From Salarchaeum japonicum (GTDB taxonomy: Archaea > Halobacteriota > Halobacteria > Halobacteriales > Halobacteriaceae): a stretch of DNA of 64,000 bases. The notes under the pieces were generated by a model. That model saw only the letters and a program-made list of their open reading frames with translations. It made no database searches and had not been told where the DNA came from. The position numbers and the translations under genes were made by a program. How positions within the stretch are numbered: position 1 is the stretch's first letter; each line of letters begins with the position of its first letter. Positions 17,386 through 25,287 of the stretch are shown one piece after another. The stretch spans positions 501,564 to 565,563 of the forward strand of contig NZ_CP085324.1 in assembly GCF_020614395.1 (NCBI RefSeq), written 5' to 3'.

Positions 17386-17991
17386 ATGGATGAAATCGAA
17401 TTCAGGGAAGACGGGATTGCGTTATTAGAAGAATCATTCGGCGGGCTGAACACCAGCGAATTTTTTGTTCGGTACGATGGGCTGGATGACTTCGAGATAC
17501 GTGTTAATTCGAATGGGTTCGTTCGGCTCGATGAGCTTCTAACAATGGAAGATGATGGATATCCACGACTCAATCTGGCTGTTCTATCTGATGGTGACGC
17601 TCGGATACGGAAGGTCGAATCTAGTAAAGAGACTCAGGAAACCGAGGAGAAGAAAAAGACGGACGGCATCAGCTCTAGAGTATCGCTCAATTCACGGCCT
17701 GAAAGTATGCCTTCTGTCCCAGAGGTTAATTCATTCAAAACGGGAACCGATGAGAGACATTACAAGCGACTCAAAAACAACCCAGATTCACAACCAGCTG
17801 TTTATCGCCGGCTCATCAGGAACGAAGGTGAGATAGTGAGAAGGCAGTTTGACAATTGGACAGAGAGACACGGATTCGACCCGACTGGTGGAAGCCATAA
17901 TGCATCGTTGCTTGTTCTCGACCGTGTGACGAATGAGATTGAGCGACACGGACGGGGCGATGACCAGCGCTTGGTATGGATAGGGGAGTAG
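17386..17991 (+). CDS. Hypothetical protein
   Basis: A 201-residue hydrophilic protein (MDEIEFREDGIALLEESFGG). The first 80 residues look like a small alpha/beta domain, followed by a charged linker and a helical C-terminus (HYKRLKNNPDSQPAVYRRLI; EIERHGRGDDQRLVWIGE). A longer TTG-started frame was rejected because the sequence just before this ATG contains TATA-like CTTTAAG at suitable distance. Not recognised. Confidence 0.55.
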   Translation: MDEIEFREDGIALLEESFGGLNTSEFFVRYDGLDDFEIRVNSNGFVRLDELLTMEDDGYPRLNLAVLSDGDARIRKVESSKETQETEEKKKTDGISSRVSLNSRPESMPSVPEVNSFKTGTDERHYKRLKNNPDSQPAVYRRLIRNEGEIVRRQFDNWTERHGFDPTGGSHNASLLVLDRVTNEIERHGRGDDQRLVWIGE

Positions 17992-18220
17992 TAGAGCCGG
18001 TCTCGAACACTCGTTGAAATCTCAGCCCCATGTTCTCGTGATTGCTCCAGAGAACGGATTGTTGTTCTCGATGATGATTGGTATTCGATTGATGATTGAC
18101 GCGTTCTCTGTTCTTTCAGCTTGGACCTTCACGCCATTGCAGACCAAGATATGCTGAATCAGTCCGCTGCTCGGGAGTCTTATGATGGAACAGAGTAATT
18201 ACTGAATACGGTGATTCGAC

Positions 18221-18430
18221 GTGGCATTGCTCTTTCTGGGACTCAACGAAGACAGGAACGGCTGGGATGTCCTTGGGAAGATTGCTGACGGCGAGATAGT
18301 CGAGGACCCAACCGGCGAACTTGAGGAAACGGTGCAGGGAGCGTATGATTTGGACGATGAAGACCACCTGAGGAGAGCGTTCAATAACCACTACATCAAC
18401 GCCGTTCCGCTGGCAGAGGACGGGGAGTAG
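18221..18430 (+). CDS. Small acidic hypothetical protein A
   Basis: A 69-residue protein starting at GTG (MALLFLGLNEDRNGWDVLGK). It resembles the next gene in layout: a short hydrophobic strand, an acidic helix, then a tail. The genes are three bases apart and presumably cotranscribed. Confidence 0.5.
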   Translation: MALLFLGLNEDRNGWDVLGKIADGEIVEDPTGELEETVQGAYDLDDEDHLRRAFNNHYINAVPLAEDGE

Positions 18431-18433
18431 CTA

Positions 18434-18646
18434 ATGCGGATTCTTTTTCAGATGTACCACGACGGCGAGCTACACGACCTCGGAGTAATCGAAGACGGTG
18501 ACGTAATCGAAAGCATTGAGGAGGGTTTTGAGGACTGGATTCGATGGGAGTTGAGCCAACCGACGACTCCCGACCTCGATGACTCAGATGGAATCTTGGC
18601 AGCGTATGAGGGACCACATCTGATTACGAAAGTCGTTGACGAGTGA
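18434..18646 (+). CDS. Small acidic hypothetical protein B
   Basis: A 70-residue acidic protein (MRILFQMYHDGELHDLGVIE) that follows protein A with a 3-base gap. The repeated DGDVIE/DGEIVE-type motif in the two suggests distant duplication. No known family. Confidence 0.5.
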   Translation: MRILFQMYHDGELHDLGVIEDGDVIESIEEGFEDWIRWELSQPTTPDLDDSDGILAAYEGPHLITKVVDE

Positions 18647-18777
18647 CTGTAGTAAATATAGTATAAATGGGGGAACCCACAGAGCGACTCTTTTGTTTCG
18701 TCCAGTATGGGTGTTCGACCTGAATTGAAGAACATCCTCGCTCTCCGTCCGCGCCTGCTTGAGAATTTTACTCTGGA

Positions 18778-19083
18778 TTACCAATCCATCGCGTCACCGG
18801 GCTGTTCTGGTTCTCGTTGGTTGACCCACTTGGTAGACTCAGGCTTCACCTTCACTCGCATGGTCGTTCTATCCGGGAGGCTGAAAATTCGCTCTCCATC
18901 CAGATAATCAGGGTACTCATCGCGGGTGAGGAAAGCCAGCGCAGGCTTAGTACATTGTTTGCGGCCACAACGAATTGCTGTTTCTGGATAGCCGACCGGT
19001 TCAATTCCTGCGACATACGTATATTCCGTCCCGTTTGGTGGTCCGTGAGCCTCACATCTTGGGAGGATACGTGATGCTCTCAG
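18778..19083 (-). CDS. Small Cys-containing protein with no canonical start codon
   Basis: The minus strand encodes a convincing protein: RILPRCEAHGPPNGTEYTYV, then AGIEPVGYPETAIRCGRKQC, TKPALAFLTRDEYPDYLDGE and RTTMRVKVKP. This resembles a widespread family of about 90-residue proteins with a Cys pair near residues 40-45 and the phrase GYPETA..CGR. Their function is unknown. Between the upstream in-frame stop and the RILP start there is no ATG, GTG or TTG; the only near-cognate is CTG at 19083, used here. The gene may have lost its start or use a non-standard one. It lies inside the otherwise unassigned stretch 18647-19348. Confidence 0.5.
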   Translation of the reverse strand: MRASRILPRCEAHGPPNGTEYTYVAGIEPVGYPETAIRCGRKQCTKPALAFLTRDEYPDYLDGERIFSLPDRTTMRVKVKPESTKWVNQREPEQPGDAMDW

Positions 19084-19251
19084 AGACCTATTATGAGTAT
19101 TAGCATCTCAGCCGTTATCAGCGACAAGAGAGACAGTTTCGATACCCCGGAAATGAGGCTCTCATTAGATTTTATCTATAATTCCTGACAAGAGTTAAAT
19201 CGGTGAACGACCTAGCCGTGAACAACGCGAACGATGATAGAGGAATGGATA

Positions 19252-19296
19252 GTCTGTAGAGGGGAGCGCTACAGACGGGGCTGCTGGGCAAAGCAG
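19252..19296 (+). other. Two consecutive hairpins ahead of the primase-like gene
   Basis: GTCTGTAG (19252-19259) pairs perfectly with CTACAGAC (19269-19276) around a nine-base loop, and CTGCT (19281-19285) pairs with AGCAG (19292-19296). A TATA-like TTTATCTATAATT lies about 80 bases upstream. The stems could be part of a structured leader or a small RNA affecting the gene that starts at 19349. Confidence 0.35.
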
Positions 19297-19348
19297 TCGG
19301 GGAGGCCGATGACACTCCCTGTCGTTGTATCGCGTGAGGAGTTATCGT

Positions 19349-20905
19349 ATGCCACCGACATCTGACAAGAAGCCCCGAACCCATAATAAGATACCGAGTG
19401 ACCCCTCAGAGTCCGCAGAACAAGCGATTGATGACTCAGGCTGGGAGGAATCAATTCTTCACCCTGGATTTGATGATGATATCTATTATCCACATATCAG
19501 ATACGGTCGTTATACAGACGGAGAGTTCCATCAAACAGCACTTCAACACCTAAGCGAACCAATCCCAGAGAGCGCTACGACAGCCAGTACAGGAATTTAC
19601 TTTCTCACCCGGAAAGAGCAACAACGGGTAAAGTTCGGGGTCAGCGCAAAGACAATTCAAGAATCCTGCGAACAAGACGGGCGCGTCGCCTATACTATCG
19701 TTGCAGAGAGTGACGCACTTGAGAAGAAAATCCCAGCCCAAACAATCGTTAGCTGGCTGATGACCTTTGCTCAGGAAGTCTTAGCAATTGAGCAAGACGA
19801 ATACCAATTACTCTACTCAGGGGGACGCTCAATCCATCTTCATACGGATTACTATGTCGCTCAGAGATGTCTAGAAGACCTCAAAGCGGATGTCATCGAG
19901 TTCAACCAAACCGAGAACGCCGAACTTGACGTTAGTCTGTATAAGCCAAAAAGCCAATTCCGGCTAGTCGGTGCTCGCCACCGTGATACTGACCTTTCCA
20001 AGGTCTCAATCCAATCGGATGCAAAGAGGGCTGACCTGACATCGGCTGGAAACCAATCTCATCCTCTAGCACTACCTCATACTATCCCACATAAGAGGAA
20101 AAAGAATAGTCTTGTTGCAGGGAATGCCGATAGAAGCGTTTTACCTAATGAATACGAGACCCGGCTGCACCCTGCCTATATAAAGCAAAATTATTCAGTG
20201 GAGACTGTAGCGGTTCCAGAGTTCGATGAAAGCTACACAAACCGCTATTTCTCACCGTACGCCCTCACCGAAGACGGAGAACGCTCGGTCTGTATTCTGG
20301 AACCTACTGGTGGACCATATACGAAGCTTGAGAGTCAGGAGATATATGTCCCGAGTTATGTTTACGCGGCTCGTGGTGCTGACGGAGAGTATGAAATGTT
20401 TAGGCGCAAAGCGCCGGTTCTCCTCTCAAAACCTGACTTTGATAAGTGGAACTACCAGCTGGGCGACCGAGTTGTAATCATCGGTGGGCAGAGTCGGAAC
20501 TCTCGCATTTTCACCGTCGATAAATTCGATGCGGAGGCCGCTGCTGGAACACTCGCATTAGATGGCGACAATCGAGAAGATGCGCTGCGCTGGTTAGAGA
20601 TTCAAGAGTATGATATCGGTGCAAGCGGGATGCACGGCGAGCGAAAATTCAAGGCAACGTCCCAGGACGAGAAGATTCGCCAAATACAATCTGAACTTGA
20701 GCGAGGCGAACGAGAGCCCCGATATCCTGAGGTCTTGAGCGTCTCCTGTTCGCTACTTCAAAATGGAGGCTGGCAGCGAGCGTGGGATTGGAATAAGAGT
20801 GTTTGGGACGACAAATTCGACCCTGAAGAGACTCATAGATTGTTATCCGATGTCATACAACGATACCCAGAAGATTACGGACATATCGAAATTCCACCGA
20901 GATAG
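19349..20905 (+). CDS. Archaeo-eukaryotic primase-like (AEP) protein
   Basis: A 518-residue protein. Around residues 165-215, QLLYSGGRSIHLHTDYYV matches the AEP motif II (S-G-R-x-x-H) of PriS-type primases, and LDVSLYKPKSQFRLVGARHR resembles motif III with its single Asp and the following RLxGxxH segment. Motif I, normally hDhD, is unclear: TIVAESDALEK is the best candidate and is atypical. The C-terminal 250 residues are unassigned alpha/beta and helical sequence. Such proteins serve as replication initiators or priming enzymes of archaeal plasmids, so this may be the replication gene of the left element. A TTG start eight codons upstream is possible. Confidence 0.55.
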   Translation: MPPTSDKKPRTHNKIPSDPSESAEQAIDDSGWEESILHPGFDDDIYYPHIRYGRYTDGEFHQTALQHLSEPIPESATTASTGIYFLTRKEQQRVKFGVSAKTIQESCEQDGRVAYTIVAESDALEKKIPAQTIVSWLMTFAQEVLAIEQDEYQLLYSGGRSIHLHTDYYVAQRCLEDLKADVIEFNQTENAELDVSLYKPKSQFRLVGARHRDTDLSKVSIQSDAKRADLTSAGNQSHPLALPHTIPHKRKKNSLVAGNADRSVLPNEYETRLHPAYIKQNYSVETVAVPEFDESYTNRYFSPYALTEDGERSVCILEPTGGPYTKLESQEIYVPSYVYAARGADGEYEMFRRKAPVLLSKPDFDKWNYQLGDRVVIIGGQSRNSRIFTVDKFDAEAAAGTLALDGDNREDALRWLEIQEYDIGASGMHGERKFKATSQDEKIRQIQSELERGEREPRYPEVLSVSCSLLQNGGWQRAWDWNKSVWDDKFDPEETHRLLSDVIQRYPEDYGHIEIPPR

Positions 20906-20992
20906 AGTCAACGCGTTTTCGCGCCCGGTGTCGTGCGCCCCATTATTTGTATAAATTAAACTTGAAATAATCCGCATTAATTATTCTTTCCC

Positions 20993-21062
20993 ATTCCAAA
21001 GGTTTGGAGAGAGTTTTAATCTTGGTTATGAGTTGTGAATAGTATTTCCAAACCTTTGGAAT
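20993..21062. repeat. Pair of TCCAAA-N2-TTTGGA palindromes in AT-rich gene-free region
   Basis: ATTCCAAAGGTTTGGA at 20993-21008 and its exact reverse complement TCCAAACCTTTGGAAT at 21047-21062 flank a 38-base spacer. Each copy is itself a palindrome apart from the central pair. They sit just after the primase-like gene in an AT-rich stretch (20906-21211) with no other gene. They could be operators, replication-initiator sites or a cruciform. The rest of the stretch shows only AT-rich promoter-like sequence. Confidence 0.7.
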
Positions 21063-21211
21063 TGTCACCCCGAGTTAAGCTTATATCCGGTGAAATTCTC
21101 GTTTCTAATGGGTCGTGAGAGGAGTAGCGGCCTGCTGACAGCACCCGATTTCGGCTTAGAACGGCAGAATCTAACTGAGAGACACCACCGTCTCTGAAAA
21201 ACGACATAAAA

Positions 21212-21844
21212 ATGACTAAAACAACATAAGTAGACGTTGGAGAATATTTCGAGAGCCTTCGAGAGGAACAGGATGTCCCGCAGCACATCTGCAATCGACT
21301 CCCACCAGAGGGGAATTACGGGAGAGTCGCTGACAAAGAAGAGCTAACAGAGGGATTGCTAAACCTGGTCACAGATGAAGTCAGGATGGAAGCCTCTGCT
21401 GATAGTGGGCATATCTATCTGGATGAACCCGAGGCGTTTCTCCTCAAGGTGGAATTCTTAAAACGAGGGGACATCGATGAGGTCAAAGAATATCGAATGA
21501 AAGCGCCTGGGCTCGACGATATGCTTCTCAACGAGAACTGTATTCTCTGCGGAGAAGACCACTTCCATGAGGTGAAGCCAGAAGTCATGCTTGGTGGTAT
21601 TGCAGAGTATGAATGCCCCTGCAACAACAGCTACGCACCAGACACCTACTATCTGATGCTATTCCATATGCGAGTATCAGTCCCCCCACGACATGATAAA
21701 TTGGGCGCGTGGAAAGCTAATGGACAACGATGGGTGGTTAAAAACGCCGCTACTTCCAGAGGAGGTTACTGCCGAGGATATGCAAATGAATGTGATATGT
21801 GGATGGTGATTGATGCTGAAATGACCTTCACTGATATTCGGTGA
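21212..21844 (+). pseudogene. Cys-containing hypothetical protein with in-frame stop near its start
   Basis: From an ATG at 21212 the frame reads MTKTT, a TAA stop, then continues as VDVGEYFEPSREEQDVPQHI and on through a protein-like 200-residue sequence with NENCILCGEDHFHEVK and AEYECPCNNSYAPDTYY, a possible zinc-binding set. If translated as an intact gene it must start at TTG 21356, giving 162 residues and losing about 40 coding-like residues. It is the last gene of the left part; composition changes right after its stop. Function is not recognised. Confidence 0.45.
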
Positions 21845-22576
21845 TTGTGCGTGAGTTTTGGGCAGGTACGCAATTACTGCGTACTTGTACTGGTCGGAGT
21901 CTGTGGTGAAGCGGATGGAGGCCGGGTTTCCTCGGTCAAGTTCGATCTGGTAGAGGGTAGAAATGCTGTTGGATTTGTGGTCTACGGAGACGGTGGTGTT
22001 CCCGGTGCTGTACAGTGCGTTGAATAGGAGTGGCAGCTGTTCCCTGGTGATCTTGTAGACATCGTCGGTGGATCCGTGATCTCCTGGACCGGTAAGATCA
22101 AGATCTGAGTTTTCCCGGTAGTCGATGAGGTTCATTTCTGGCCGGGGAATCATCGGGTAGATTGTCGATTCCAGGTTTGCTTGGTCCGGCCCTTCCAGGG
22201 TGTAGAGATGGTCGAGTTGGAACTGTTCAAGTTGGTTGCTGGCTCCGATGAGGCAGGCGTTGATTAGCCGTGAGCCGCTTGAGATGCTGACTGCGTTCGT
22301 ATCCCCTTGTTCCTGAAGTGTCTCTGAGACGTGCTGTGAGAGGGCTTTCGGGTTATTGACGCTGGGTGTGGTGGATAGATTGAGTTCTGCGTCTGTGTCG
22401 TATTCGCGGCAAATGGTTTCGACGCGTTGCCGGATGGTGGAGAGTATCTCTTTGTCGTCCTCGGGTACGAAGATCAGGATTTTCTCGGGTTTGTAGCCGC
22501 TTTCGATAGTTGCGATAAGCGAGTTCAGGAGTGGGGTGGGTCGGCTGTCGGTGACGCCGATCCATGTATCTGCCAT
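21677..22576 (-). CDS. CARF-like (Csx/Csa3-type sensor fold) orphan protein with chimeric tail
   Basis: A 299-residue frame. Residues 1-150 look like a CARF Rossmann-type domain: WIGVTDSRPTPLLNSLIATI, LIFVPEDDKEILSTIRQRV, the SSGSR loop in AVSISSGSRLINACLIGASN (where CARF proteins have a TGGTK-like loop), and LYTLEGPDQANL. Residues 170-240 resemble a winged helix (ITREQLPLLFNALYSTGNTT). From about residue 245 the sequence is the antisense of the neighbouring plus-strand gene and is unlikely to be native. No CRISPR array or cas gene is nearby. It may sense a cyclic nucleotide or regulate transcription, but ligand and output are unknown. Confidence 0.5.
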   Translation of the reverse strand: MADTWIGVTDSRPTPLLNSLIATIESGYKPEKILIFVPEDDKEILSTIRQRVETICREYDTDAELNLSTTPSVNNPKALSQHVSETLQEQGDTNAVSISSGSRLINACLIGASNQLEQFQLDHLYTLEGPDQANLESTIYPMIPRPEMNLIDYRENSDLDLTGPGDHGSTDDVYKITREQLPLLFNALYSTGNTTVSVDHKSNSISTLYQIELDRGNPASIRFTTDSDQYKYAVIAYLPKTHAQSPNISEGHFSINHHPHITFICISSAVTSSGSSGVFNHPSLSISFPRAQFIMSWGD

Positions 22577-22675
22577 TATTGCGGGAGATGAGCCCTTACC
22601 AAATATAACTGATTGAGTTGGCCAACGGGTTTTCCACGGGAAAGTGCTACCTGGTTCCCCGGTTTCGTTTGAAGG

Positions 22676-22683
22676 TTTTAAAA
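22676..22683 (+). promoter_or_regulatory. TATA-like box upstream of the coiled-coil gene
   Basis: TTTTAAAA centred 28 bases before an ATG at 22708, the spacing of a leaderless start. That ATG is out of frame by one base with the protein-like frame that follows (see the gene at 22793). Confidence 0.5.
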
Positions 22684-22792
22684 TTGAGTGTTACTCAACA
22701 CGTTTCTATGAACTCAGCCAGGGTGGTATCGAATCGCAGATCTGACGACGGATTCTGATTACACCCACCACGTCGACCCCATTTCCTCTTGG

Positions 22793-24394
22793 ATGTTGAA
22801 AGCGGTCTCCAACAGGTGGAGTCCCGAGAAGATGGCCGACCACCTCACTGAGTATACTGACGACGAGTTTTCTGCTACTACTGTTCGACGCCGTCTGAAG
22901 GGGTTGTCCGGCGAGAAAAAGAATGTTCCAAAGAAGTACCATACCGAGCAACGCTTACTGAAGAAGATTCCCCATCATCCAGATAATGCTATTAATTATG
23001 CCGTGACCGATGACGGAAGGGCCGTGGTCCGGGAGGTTGACATACCTCTAAATCTGAATATGCTCTCGGATTCGGGTTCGTTGGGCCGTGGTTTTGCGGT
23101 TTCTGGTTCTGAGGGTGGTGTTCGTCCGCATAAGTGCTGGTCGAGGGAGTTGGTGAGAAGGGGGTCTGGAGAGGCTGAGGGTGGTCTTTCTTGGGGTGAT
23201 CGGCGTGCTGTCTTGGGTGCGAAGGATATTCACTGGGAGGAGGTGAGTAAGGAGTTACCTCACAGGGAGCAGTCGGAGGTCGGGGAGTTGGTGCATCACG
23301 GGTCTGTCCGTTTGATCTTGTTCGAGAACTCGGTTCTTGTCCGATTCAGTCTTCCTGAGTCCGAGGATGGTATTTTCGAGGTCTTGGATGAGTGGTGGGA
23401 GACGCGGCGGGAGGCGTTGGATTGGCTGGAGTCTGTGTTTCCGGTCAGTGTCCGTAGTGCGCCGTTGGATGTATCGATGCCGTTGAGTACGCAGGAATGG
23501 GGTGATGTCAGGAACGAGTTCGCGGAGTGGATTGAAGATAATCCGGAGTTCCAGGACGACAGCCCTAATTCATTGTTTGAAGTGAAGAATGACTGTGGTG
23601 AGCGGGTTTTCCACGTCGACACATCCCCGAGTGATGAGTTAGGTAATGATATTGCTGAAGGGGAGTTTCCGCATAGTCAGTTCGGTGCCGGGCACATCAC
23701 GAATATGAAGCAGGCGGTGAAGTGGTTGGCCACACTGGGTGTGAAGCCTCAGGATTTCACCGCAGCTCAGTGGACCCGGCGGAACCAGAGTGAGTTGGAG
23801 AAGGTTGTCGAACTGGATGCCGAGGATCTCGTGGACAGGGTCGACGGCTTGGAGGTTTCTGTCGATGGTCTGCAGGAGGACGTTGATTCTCTTGAGTCTC
23901 AATTGACCAGGGTGAATGGGATGGTTGATGGGATCTCGGAGGGCGTGCAGAGTAACCGGGAGTGGATCAATGACGTCGAGGACCGTGTAGATGATGCTGT
24001 GAACCGGGTGGATGCGAGTAGAGAGGAGTTCCATGGTTTCCGTAGTGATGTAGTGGAAGAGGTGCAGAGTGTGGAGCAGGAACTGGAGTCTGTGGAGAAA
24101 TGGTTCAGTGAGGAAGTCCGTGATACGCAGGACCTGGTTCAGGAACGGGTCGGTGACGTCGAGTCTGAAGTAGGGAGTCTTAGGGAGACTGTTGAACAGG
24201 GTAATCGCCGTCAGGATCAATTGCTTGAAGCGATTTTACGGGAGCAGCGGAAGACTCGTAGGCTGCAGGAGAGAACGGTGTTGGACAAGGCCAGGGATAC
24301 AGTTCAGTCGGTGAAGGATCTGGTCGATACAGGGAAATCTGCAGTGAAGACGAGGCTCAGGAAGGCTGGAAGCGTGTTGGGTCGTCGAAGGTAG
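22793..24394 (+). CDS. Long coiled-coil protein with N-terminal HTH-like region; start probably frameshifted
   Basis: From the first in-frame ATG the protein has 533 residues. Residues 1-45 resemble a helix-turn-helix (RWSPEKMADHLTEYTDDEFS, ATTVRRRLKGL). A middle alpha/beta region of about 270 residues is unassigned. Residues about 340-500 are an unbroken coiled coil (VDGLEVSVDGLQEDVDSLES; VESEVGSLRETVEQGNRRQD), and the tail is basic (RLRKAGSVLGRRR). The same frame is protein-like for 27 codons upstream (TQPGWYRIADLTTDSDYTHH) and would join the ATG at 22708 if one A were absent. It may be a DNA-binding architectural or partition-like protein; no ATPase is nearby. Confidence 0.65.
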   Translation: MLKAVSNRWSPEKMADHLTEYTDDEFSATTVRRRLKGLSGEKKNVPKKYHTEQRLLKKIPHHPDNAINYAVTDDGRAVVREVDIPLNLNMLSDSGSLGRGFAVSGSEGGVRPHKCWSRELVRRGSGEAEGGLSWGDRRAVLGAKDIHWEEVSKELPHREQSEVGELVHHGSVRLILFENSVLVRFSLPESEDGIFEVLDEWWETRREALDWLESVFPVSVRSAPLDVSMPLSTQEWGDVRNEFAEWIEDNPEFQDDSPNSLFEVKNDCGERVFHVDTSPSDELGNDIAEGEFPHSQFGAGHITNMKQAVKWLATLGVKPQDFTAAQWTRRNQSELEKVVELDAEDLVDRVDGLEVSVDGLQEDVDSLESQLTRVNGMVDGISEGVQSNREWINDVEDRVDDAVNRVDASREEFHGFRSDVVEEVQSVEQELESVEKWFSEEVRDTQDLVQERVGDVESEVGSLRETVEQGNRRQDQLLEAILREQRKTRRLQERTVLDKARDTVQSVKDLVDTGKSAVKTRLRKAGSVLGRRR

Positions 24395-24740
24395 TGTTCT
24401 CGTCTGAGAAGCTATCTATCTCGATAGAATCTGTTTGGAAATCTTCCTCCCAGGGCTCTGCAGCAGGTTCTGTGAAGTCAGTTGGCGGTATCTCAGTCTG
24501 CGGCTGAAGGGGATCTGGCTCACGTATGCTTGTATGGTTCACTCGTTTTTGGGAGCCGAGTTTTTCGTCTACAGCGCAGTACCGCTTTCCGTCCGGTCCC
24601 CTGAAGCAGTTTTCAAGATTCACATCAGGGGATTTCTGGTTAGCTGCGTTTTGGAGCCTGTGTTGTGTCAGTGTGCCGGCGATTCCTTTTGCTGCGCCTT
24701 CGACGGCCTTTCCGGCGAGGTAGATTTCTACTCCAGTCAT
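24357..24740 (-). CDS. Hypothetical protein, convergent with the coiled-coil gene
   Basis: A 127-residue protein: a short Gly/Ala amphipathic head (MTGVEIYLAGKAVEGAAKGI), a middle with a Cys pair (NLENCFRGPDGKRYCAVDEK) and an acidic Pro-rich tail. Its last 38 bases overlap the convergent coiled-coil gene. Function unknown; the tail looks disordered. Confidence 0.5.
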   Translation of the reverse strand: MTGVEIYLAGKAVEGAAKGIAGTLTQHRLQNAANQKSPDVNLENCFRGPDGKRYCAVDEKLGSQKRVNHTSIREPDPLQPQTEIPPTDFTEPAAEPWEEDFQTDSIEIDSFSDENTTFDDPTRFQPS

Positions 24741-24798
24741 ACTGTGTGTTTATTAGTGGCACGGGAAGTGCTTTCCGCCGATGGGAATCTGGACTGGT

Positions 24799-25005
24799 TT
24801 ATTCGTCTTTGAGGCCGTCGACGATCTTGTCACGCATTTCGGTGGAGCGTGTTGGTACGTCCGGGTACTTTGATCGGTAATCTTCGACGTCGTCGACTTC
24901 GCCGGTGCAGTTCTGGCTTTGTAGGTGGCCTTTCTCGATGGTTTCGAGTTCTTCGCCGCATTCTCGGCATTTGATCGGGGCTGGGGCGTAGATTGTGCCG
25001 GTCAT
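24799..25005 (-). CDS. MucR/Ros-like zinc-finger protein
   Basis: A 68-residue protein with PIKCRECGEELETIEKGHLQ, then SQNCTGEVDDVEDYRSKYPD. The CxxC...H...C spacing followed by the Y-R-x-K-Y-P phrase resembles Ros/MucR zinc fingers, where the phrase reads EYRxKWG. Probably a small DNA-binding regulator. Confidence 0.55.
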   Translation of the reverse strand: MTGTIYAPAPIKCRECGEELETIEKGHLQSQNCTGEVDDVEDYRSKYPDVPTRSTEMRDKIVDGLKDE

Positions 25006-25026
25006 GGTTCGTATTTGTTGAGGTTG

Positions 25027-25179
25027 TTAGTAATAGGTCTCGGTGACGGTTCCGCCGAGTACGCAGTCGCAGCTGGGACAGACTACGAGTCCTGACGATC
25101 CGTAGTCCCCGCTCTGGTAGATATCAAGCCATTCACGACTGGCTTCCTCTGTGTGGCCGCATTCGGGGCATTTAGGCAT
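25027..25179 (-). CDS. Zinc-ribbon microprotein
   Basis: A 50-residue protein starting MPKCPECGHTEEASREWLDI with a second Cys set in LVVCPSCDCVLGG. CxxC...CxxC is a classic zinc ribbon. It is short but has an ATG, a clean frame and a neighbour of the same type. Possibly a regulator or a subunit of a larger complex. Confidence 0.6.
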   Translation of the reverse strand: MPKCPECGHTEEASREWLDIYQSGDYGSSGLVVCPSCDCVLGGTVTETYY

Positions 25180-25240
25180 AGCTGTATGCGGGATGTGATT
25201 TCGCTGTTACAAAAGTTGGTGGGGGCCGGGTTCGCCTGAG

Positions 25241-25274
25241 TTATTTAAATCGGGTTTGGTAATTCTGGTGTATG
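25241..25274 (+). promoter_or_regulatory. TATA-like box and shared 17-base start motif
   Basis: TTATTTAAAT at 25241-25250 is followed by GGTAATTCTGGTGTATG at 25258-25274. The same 17-mer with one change precedes and includes the ATG of the gene at 43275. Here the ATG opens a seven-codon frame (MKCIDYD-stop) whose stop overlaps the start of the Cys microprotein at 25288. Confidence 0.45.
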
Positions 25275-25287
25275 AAGTGTATAGACT

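Noticed and set aside
17992-18220. Minus-strand frame containing HHKTPEQRTDSAYLGL
   Set aside because: Protein-like for about 20 residues only, and it continues antisense through a better-supported small gene; kept as unexplained debris.
18647-18777. Short plus-strand frame starting at 18707
   Set aside because: No protein-like composition, and most of it is antisense to the better-supported Cys protein at 18778-19083.
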